Positions 56,728 to 64,000 of a DNA stretch of 64,000 nucleotides are shown here, piece after piece. Each line of letters starts with the position of its first letter. Within the stretch, counting starts at the first letter, position 1. Both the position numbers and the translations under genes were made by a program. The DNA lies in contig CM056742.1 in assembly GCA_029851415.1 (NCBI GenBank), forward strand, positions 86,108,748 through 86,172,747. The letters run 5' to 3'. The stretch comes from Eretmocerus hayati (Eukaryota > Arthropoda > Insecta > Hymenoptera > Aphelinidae). A model generated the notes under the pieces. It did not search any database. It had not been told where the DNA came from and saw only the letters and a list, made by a program, of their open reading frames with translations.

Positions 56728-59700
56728 AGCGAAGCGGTTCAAGCCAGCGAAGCGGTTCATCCCATCCCGCAATGAGCGCAGCTCCGAAAGCGTTACTTCT
56801 CTATGGAATGTCGGAACTTTATAGAGGATCCAACTATCCGTAGGACGTCGGCGGTCCTACATGATGCTTATCTGTATTGTTTCCCTTCTGCAACGGTCCT
56901 GTGGATAGCCCCGAGAGATGACGACAGGCCAGGGAGAGACCAAAGCGCTGGATTGGACCTCGTATAGCAGGACAGAACGGTAGAAGATCAAAATGCCGTC
57001 AATAGCCGAATTGTCTCGCGATTTGATGACTCACAGAGGATGACATCCTCGAGAGCGACTCCAATGGTTGGCGAGGCGTCTGATCCGATCCCACAATGAG
57101 CAGAGCCCCTTGTGCACTACTCCTCTATGGAAAGTCGAAATGCTGTAGAGGACCCAACAATTCGAAGGACCTCGGCGGTCATACATGATGTTTTTTTGTA
57201 TGGTTCCTTCGATGCAATTCTTTCGCTGAACTAGCCCCAAGGGAGAACAACAGGCCCCTGGATGACTATAATACTAGTTCAGACCTAGCGTAACGCAACA
57301 GAACAGTAAAAGATCAAGATGGCGTCAATAGTCGGGTTGCATCACTTGCTCTGATACCAGAGCCACCCTCATGCCTTGCGAGGCGGCTGATGCGTATCCA
57401 TAGTGAGCAGAGCTCAGAGTGCACTCCACTCCATGAAATGTCAGGACGTTATAGAGGCAGCAATAACTCGGAAGATGTAGGCGGTGATTTATCATGCTCT
57501 CTAGTATCGGCCATTCTATGCGTTTCTCCTGCAAGAACAGCGCCAGTCGATGACGACCTAGCGTAACGCAACAGAACAGTGAGAGATCAAATTGCCGTCA
57601 AGAGTCGAGTTGTATCGACCGCTCACATTCGAGAGACACTCTCATTGCTAGCGAGGCGGCTGATGATCTCACACAATGAGGAGAGCTCCGAGTGCACTCC
57701 TACTCTATGGTATGTCGGAACGTTGTAGAGGATCCATGAATTCGAAAGATGTAGGCGGTCATTCATCATGCTCTTTGGTATCGGCCATTATATGGAATTC
57801 TCCTGCAACCACAGCCCCAAGCGATGACGAACGGCCAGTAAAAGACAGAAATGCTAGTTCAGACCTGGAACAACATAACAGAACAGTAAAAGATCAAAAA
57901 GCCGTCAGAACCTGGGTTGTATTGCTCGTTGGTCACTCAAAGGAGATAACATCATCGAGAACCACTTTCGAAGCCAGCGAGGCGGTTCATCCCATCCCGC
58001 AATGAGCAGAGCTCCGAAAACGTTACTACTCTATGGAATGTCGGAACTTTATAGAGGATCCAACTATTCGTAGGACGTCGGCGGTCCTACATGATGCTTA
58101 TCTGTATCGTTTCTCCTCTGCAACGGTTCTGTGGATAGCCCCGAGAGATGACGACAGGCCAGAGAGAGACGAAAGCGCTGAATTGGACCTGGTACAACAG
58201 GACAGAACGGTAGAAGATCAAAATGCCGTCAATAGCCGAATTGTCTCGCGAGTTGATGACTCACAGAGAATGACATCCTCGAGAGCGACTCCAATGGTTG
58301 GCGAGGCGTCTGATCCGATCCCACAATGAGCAGTGCCCCTTGTGCACTACTCCTCTATGGAAAGTCGAAATGCTGTAGAGGACCCAACAATTCGAAGGAC
58401 CTCGGCGGTCATACATGATGTTTTTTTGTATGGTTCCTTCGATGCAATTCTTTCGCTAAGCTAGCCCCAAGGGAGAACAACAGGCCCCTGGATGACTATT
58501 ATACTAGTTTAGACCTAGCGTAACGCAACAGAACAGTAAAAGATCAAGATGGCGTCAATAGTCGAGTTGCATCACTCTCTCTGATACCAGAGCCACCCTC
58601 ATGCCTTGCGAGGCGGCTGATGCGTATCCATAGTGAGCAGAGCTCAGAGTGCACTCCACTCCATGAAATGTCAGGACGTTATAGAGGCAGCAATAACTCG
58701 GAAGATGTAGGCGGTGATTTATCATGCTCTCTAGTATCGGCCATTCTATGCGTTTCTCCTGCAAGAACAGCGCCAGTCGATGACGACCTAGCGTAACGCA
58801 ACAGAACAGTGAGAGATCAAATTGCCGTCAAGAGTCGAGTTGTATCGACCGCTCACATTCGAGAGACACTCTCATTGCTAGCGAGGCGGCTGATACGATC
58901 ACACAATGAGTAGAGCTCCGAGTGCACTCCTACTCTATGGTATGTCGGAACGTTGTAGAGGATCCATGAATTCGAAAGATGTAGACGGTCATTCATCATG
59001 CTCTCTGGTATCGGCCATTATATGGCATTCTCCTGCAACAACAGCCCCAAGCGATGACGAACGGCCAGTAAAAGACAAAAATGCTAGTTCAGACCTGGAA
59101 CAACATAACAGAACAGTAAAAGATCAAAAACCCGTCAGAACCTGGGTTGTATTGCTCGTTGGTCACTCAAAGAAGCTAACATCATCGAGAACCACTTTCA
59201 AAGCCAGCGAGGCGGTTCATCCCATCCCGCAATGAGCAGAGCTCCGAAAGCGTTACTACTCTATGGAATGTCGGAACTTTATAGAGGATCCAACTATCCG
59301 TACGACGTCGGCGGTCCTACATGATGCTCATCTGTATCGTTTCTCCTCTGCAACGGTTCTGTGGATAGCCCCGAGAGATGACGACAGGCCAGAGAGAGAG
59401 ACGAAAGCGCTGAATTGGACCTGGTACAACAGGACAGAACGGTAGAAGATCAAAATGCCGTCAATAGCCGAATTGTCTTGTAAGTTGATGACTCACAGAG
59501 GATGACATCCTCGAGAGCGACTCCAATGGTTGTCGAGGCGTCTGATCCGAACCCACAATGAGCAGAGCCCCTTGTGAACTACTCCCCTATGGATAATCGA
59601 AATGCTATAGAGGACCCAACAATTCAAAGGACCTCGGTGGTCATACATGATGTTTTTTTGTATCGTTCCTTCGATGCAATTCTTTTGCGAAACTAGCCTC

Positions 59701-62700
59701 AAGGGAGAACAACAGGCCCTGGATGACTAAAATACTAGTTCAGACCTAGCGTAACGCAACAGAACAGTAAAAGTTCAAGATGCCGTCAATAGGCGACTGA
59801 CATCACTTGCTCTGATACGAGAGTCGACCTCATGCCTAGCGAGGTGGCTGATCCGAATCCATATTGAGCAGAGCTCCGAGTGCCTTCTACTCCATGAAAT
59901 GTTAGGACGTTATAGAGGATCCAACAACACGAACGATGTAGGCGGTCATACATAATGCTCTCTGGTATCGGTCAATCTATGTGATTCTTCTGCAAGAACG
60001 GCTCCAAGCGATGACGACAACCCAGTGGAAGACAAAAATGCGAGTTAAGACCTTGCGTAATGCTTTAGAACAGTAGAAGATCAAAATGCCGTCGAGGGTC
60101 GAGTTGTATCGCCCGCTCACATTCGAGAGCCACTCCCATGGCAAGCGAGGCGGCTGATACGATCACAAAATGAGTTGAGCTCCGAGTGCACTCCTCCTTT
60201 ACGGTATGCCGGAACGTTATGGAGGATCCATTGATTCGAAAGATGTAGGCGGTCATTCATCATGCTCACTGGTATCGGCCATCATTTGGAATTCTCCTGC
60301 AAGAACAGCCCCAAGCGATGACGAACGGCCAGTAAAAGACAGAAATGCTAGTTTAGACCTGGAACAATATAACAGAACAGTAAAAGATCAAAAAGCCGTC
60401 AGAATCTGAGTTGTATTGATCGTTAGTCACTCACGCAAGATAACATAATCGAGATTCAGATTCGTGTCCAGCGAGGCGGTCAGTCCTATTCCACAATGAG
60501 CAGAGTTCCGAAAGCACTACTACTCTATGGAATGTCGAAACGTTGTAGAGAATCCAACCATCCGAAGAACTCCTGCGGTCATACATGATGCTCATTCGTA
60601 TCGTTACACGTCTTCAAATTCCTGCAGATCGCCTCGAGAGATGACGATAGGCCAGGAAAGGACGAAAGCGCTGAATAACACCTAGTACATAAGGATAGAA
60701 CGGTAGAAGATCAAAGTGCCGTCAAAAGCCGAATTGTCTTGCAAGTTGATGACTCAAGGAGGATGACATCCTCGAGAGCGACTCCAATGGTTGACGAGGC
60801 GTCTGATCCGATCCCACAATGAGCAGAGCCCCTTGTGCACTACTATTCTATGGAAAGTCGAAATGCTATAGAGGACCCAACAATTCAAAGGACCTCGGCG
60901 GTCATACATGATGTTTTTTTGTATCGTTCCGTCGATGCAATTCTTTTGCGAAACTAGCCTCAAGGGAGAACAACAGGCCCTGGATGACTAAAATACTAGT
61001 TCAGACCTAGCGTAACGCAACAGAACAGTAAAACATCAAGATGCCGTCAATAGACGAGTTGCATCACTTGCTCTGATACGAGAGCCATCCTCATGCCTAG
61101 CGAGGTGGCTGATCCGAATCTATAGTGAGCAGAGCACCGAGTGCACTCCACTCTATGAAATGTTAGGACGTTATAGAGGATGCAACAACTCGAACGATGT
61201 AGGCGGTCATACATAATGCTCTCTGGTATCGTTCAATCTATGGGATTCTCCTGCAAGAACGGCCCCAAGCGATGACGACAACCCAGTGAAAGACAAAAAT
61301 GCGATTTAAGACCTTGCGTAAAGCTTTAGAACAGTAGAAGATCAAAATGCCGTCAGAAGTCGAGTTGTATCGACCGCTCACATTCAAGAGCCACTCCCTT
61401 GGCTAGCGAGGCGGCTGATACGATCACACAATGAGTAGAGCTCCGAGTGCACTCCTACTCTATGGTATGTCGGCACGTTATGGAGGATCCATTCATTCGG
61501 AAGATGTAGGCGGTCATCCATCAACCTCTCTGGTATCGGCCATTATATGGAATTCTCCTGCAACAACAGCCCCAAGCGATGACGAACGGCCAGTAAAAGA
61601 CAGAAATGCTAGTTCAGACCTGGAACAACATAACAGAACAGTAAAAGATCAAAAAGCCGTCAGAACCTGGGTTTTATTGCTCGTTGGTCACTCAAAGAAG
61701 ATAACATCATCGAGAACCACTTTCAAAGCCAGCGAGACGGTTCATCCCATCCCGCAATGAGGAGAGCTCCGAAAGCGTTACTACTCTATGGAATGTTGGA
61801 ACTCCATAGAGGATCCAACTATCCGTAGGACGTAGACGGTCCTACATGATGCTCATCTGTATCGTTCCTCCTCTGCAACGGTCCTGCGGATAGTCCCGAG
61901 AGATGACGACAGGCCAGGGAGAGACAAAAGCGCTGAATTGGACCTGGTACAACAGGACAGAACGGTAGAAGATCAAAATGCCGTCAATCGCCGAATTGTC
62001 TTGCAAGTTGATGACTCACAGAGGATGACATCCTCGAAAGCGACTCCAATGGTTGGCGAGGCGTCTGATCCGATCCCACAATGAGCAGAGCCCCTTGTGC
62101 ACTACTCCTCTATGGAAAGTCGAAACGCTATAGAGGACCCTACAATTCAGAGGACCTCGGCGGTCATACATGATGTTCTTTGGTATCGTTCCTTTGATGC
62201 AAATTTCTCGCGTAACCTAGCCCCAAGCGATAACAACAGGCCAGTGGAAGTTCCAAATCCCCGTTAAGACCTAGAGTATAGCAACAGAACAGTAAAAGAT
62301 CAAAACGTCGTGAATATCGGAGATGTAACACTCGTTGACCATCCTTAAAGGACAACCTACTCGAGAACTATCCCATGGTTAGCGAGGTGGTTGATCCGAA
62401 TCCACATGAACAGAAATTCAAGTACCATGCTACTGCATCAAATGTCGAAATGCTATGGAGGAACCAACGATACGAACAATCTCGGCGGTTATACATCATG
62501 CACCTCGGTTATCGTTTATTCTACGGAATTTTTCCGCGAAAATAGCTCCAAACGATGGCGACATTCCAGTTGAAGACATAAATGCTAATTCAGAAACTAG
62601 AAAAACACGACAAAGCAGTGAAAGATAAAAATGCCATCCGCGACGGAGTGGTATTACTCGTTGACCACTCTCCGAGAATAACATCCTCGAGAGCCGGTCG

Positions 62701-63340
62701 ATTGTCTGGTGAGGCGGCTGATCCGGTTCCACAATGAGCACAGCTCCGTGTACATTACTACTCTATGAAATGTCGAAATGCTATGGTAGTCCCAATAATT
62801 CGAATAACCTGGGCGGTCATACATGATGCTCTTTGATGTCATTTTTTCACGCAATCCTCCTGCGGAACTAGCCCCAAGAGATGACAAGAGGCCAGTAAAA
62901 GACAAAAATGCTGATCAACACCTAGAGTAACGCAACCGAACAGTAGAAGATCAAAATGACACCAATAGCCGAGTTCTTTTGCTCGTTGATCACTCACAAA
63001 AGATAACATCCTGAGGGCCACTCTCGTGTCTAGCGAGATGGTTGACCTATTCCACAATGAAAAGAGCTCCGAGTGCCCTACCACCCTACAGAATGTCGAA
63101 ATATTACATAGGATCCCGCAATTCGAAAAACCTCGGCAGTTATACATGATGCTCTTCGATATCATTCCTTTCATGCAATTCTTCTGCAGAACTAGCCCCA
63201 AGAGATAACAACAGGCCAGTGAAAGAGATGAATGCTAGTTTAGACCTAGAGTAACACAACAGAACAGTCGAAGATCGAAATGCCGTGAGTACAAGAGTTG
63301 TTATGGTTGTTGATCGCTTACACATGATATCCATCTGAAG
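56728..63340 (+). repeat. satellite 2 array, second copy (one extra higher-order unit)
   Basis: Same monomers and order as 45181-50560, but about 1.23 kb longer, the length of one four-monomer unit. The extra unit is at 56.8-59.5 kb, where marker segments recur at 58033 and 59263. The distal part (59.7-63.3 kb) matches 46.9-50.56 kb at near-identity. Confidence 0.9.
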
Positions 63341-63584
63341 AGTCGCTCTCAGGTGTAGCGAGACTGTTGATCCGATTCCACACGAAGCATCGATCCAAAT
63401 GCACTATGACATGTAAAAATGCTATGAAAGCGAGAAAGTGCCTTCTCAGCCTCCGTCATGGATAATGATCCATGATCACGTAACTCGGAGTGCATGATTT
63501 GAAGAAATTCGGAACGCTACAGAGGAACCGACGATTTGAAGCAGCTCCGCGATCGGTTGGGTTACGTTCTTTCTAATCCGATTT
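63341..63584. repeat. degenerate end of satellite 2, second copy
   Basis: Near-identical to 50561-50812, with only scattered substitutions (for example CACGTAACT instead of CACGCAACT). Confidence 0.7.
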
Positions 63585-63849
63585 CTTGAGAAGTATTCGA
63601 GCAGGTTGGTTTCTTTATTGATTCATGCCAACGTTTAGCTTGTCAAATTTCCACAAGCATCATCAGGGCATTACATACTATTACATATTATACTGTGCTA
63701 ACTAAAAGTGATTGTGTGTCTGACTATTGTTCATTCCAAGATCACCCTGCCGTAAACAACAAATGCCCTGATGATGCTTGTGGAAATTTGACAAGCGGAA
63801 TGTTGGAATGAATCAATAAAGAAACCAACCTGCTTGAATACTTCGCAAG
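63585..63849. mobile_element. 265-bp foldback MITE (copy 2)
   Basis: Same element at the same position in the duplicated block as 50813-51077, offset 12,772. It was therefore copied with the block and is not an independent insertion. Confidence 0.85.
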
Positions 63850-64000
63850 GAAAAGTCACTCCATCCCTAAGTATGAAATGCTACATATTAACAGAAAGAA
63901 CTATGAAAAACAGATAGGGCATGAATTTAAGCACCTTAATAACTAGGAAAAACTATTTAATTGACAACATCAAAGTGGAAATGTGGAGCAAGAGTTTTCC
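63850..64000. other. duplicated flank, cut by the window end
   Basis: Continues the match to 51078-51228 with very few differences, so the duplicated block extends beyond the window. Confidence 0.7.

Overview
This is eukaryotic, intron-bearing, AT-rich DNA made almost entirely of transposable elements and satellite DNA. The mix (BEL/Pao LTR element, R1-clade and CR1/jockey-like non-LTR elements, an OTU-Rep-helicase Helitron-type protein, foldback elements, long satellites) suggests an arthropod, most likely an insect. I cannot name the species. No conserved single-copy host gene is recognisable.

Layout. 0.8-1.9 kb: foldback element with internal repeats. 4.4-6.3 kb: a dispersed repeat and a dead non-LTR reverse transcriptase (minus strand). 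7.0-7.8 kb: two unrecognised short ORFs. 7.9-10.4 kb: a dispersed repeat split by a 2.1-kb foldback insertion; the uninterrupted paralogue lies at 18.0-18.3 kb. 11.5-15.66 kb: decayed BEL/Pao retrotransposon cut off inside the integrase region. 15.66-17.96 kb: a minus-strand non-LTR element into which an R1-clade element (15.70-17.06 kb) has inserted, leaving a 17-bp target duplication and a twin-priming inversion. 18.3-20.4 kb: a second interrupted dispersed repeat.

20,985-35,245 is the most interesting part. It is a 14,261-bp segment bounded by about 660-bp terminal inverted repeats and an exact 8-bp direct duplication (GTCAGGAT). It interrupts a third non-LTR reverse transcriptase whose codons rejoin in frame when the segment and one repeat copy are removed. 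Inside, all on the minus strand, are an OTU-Rep-Pif1 helicase protein of Helitron type (broken by one TGA and one homopolymer frameshift), an unknown 134-aa ORF, a C2H2 zinc-finger gene, and a five-exon RPA70-like single-strand-DNA-binding gene. No TIR-type transposase is seen.

37.1-64.0 kb holds two satellite families. Satellite 1 has a 1,170-bp higher-order unit of three diverged monomers of about 390 bp. Satellite 2 has a 1,230-bp higher-order unit of four monomers of about 307 bp. The block satellite 1 + satellite 2 + a foldback MITE occurs twice in direct orientation (37.1-51.2 kb and 54.5 kb to beyond the window end). The two copies differ by five whole units of satellite 1 and one whole unit of satellite 2. 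Between them are two further foldback elements and a GTCATGAC-rich tandem repeat.

All coordinates, alignments and splice sites were read by eye, so repeat edges are approximate unless base positions are quoted with flanking duplications.
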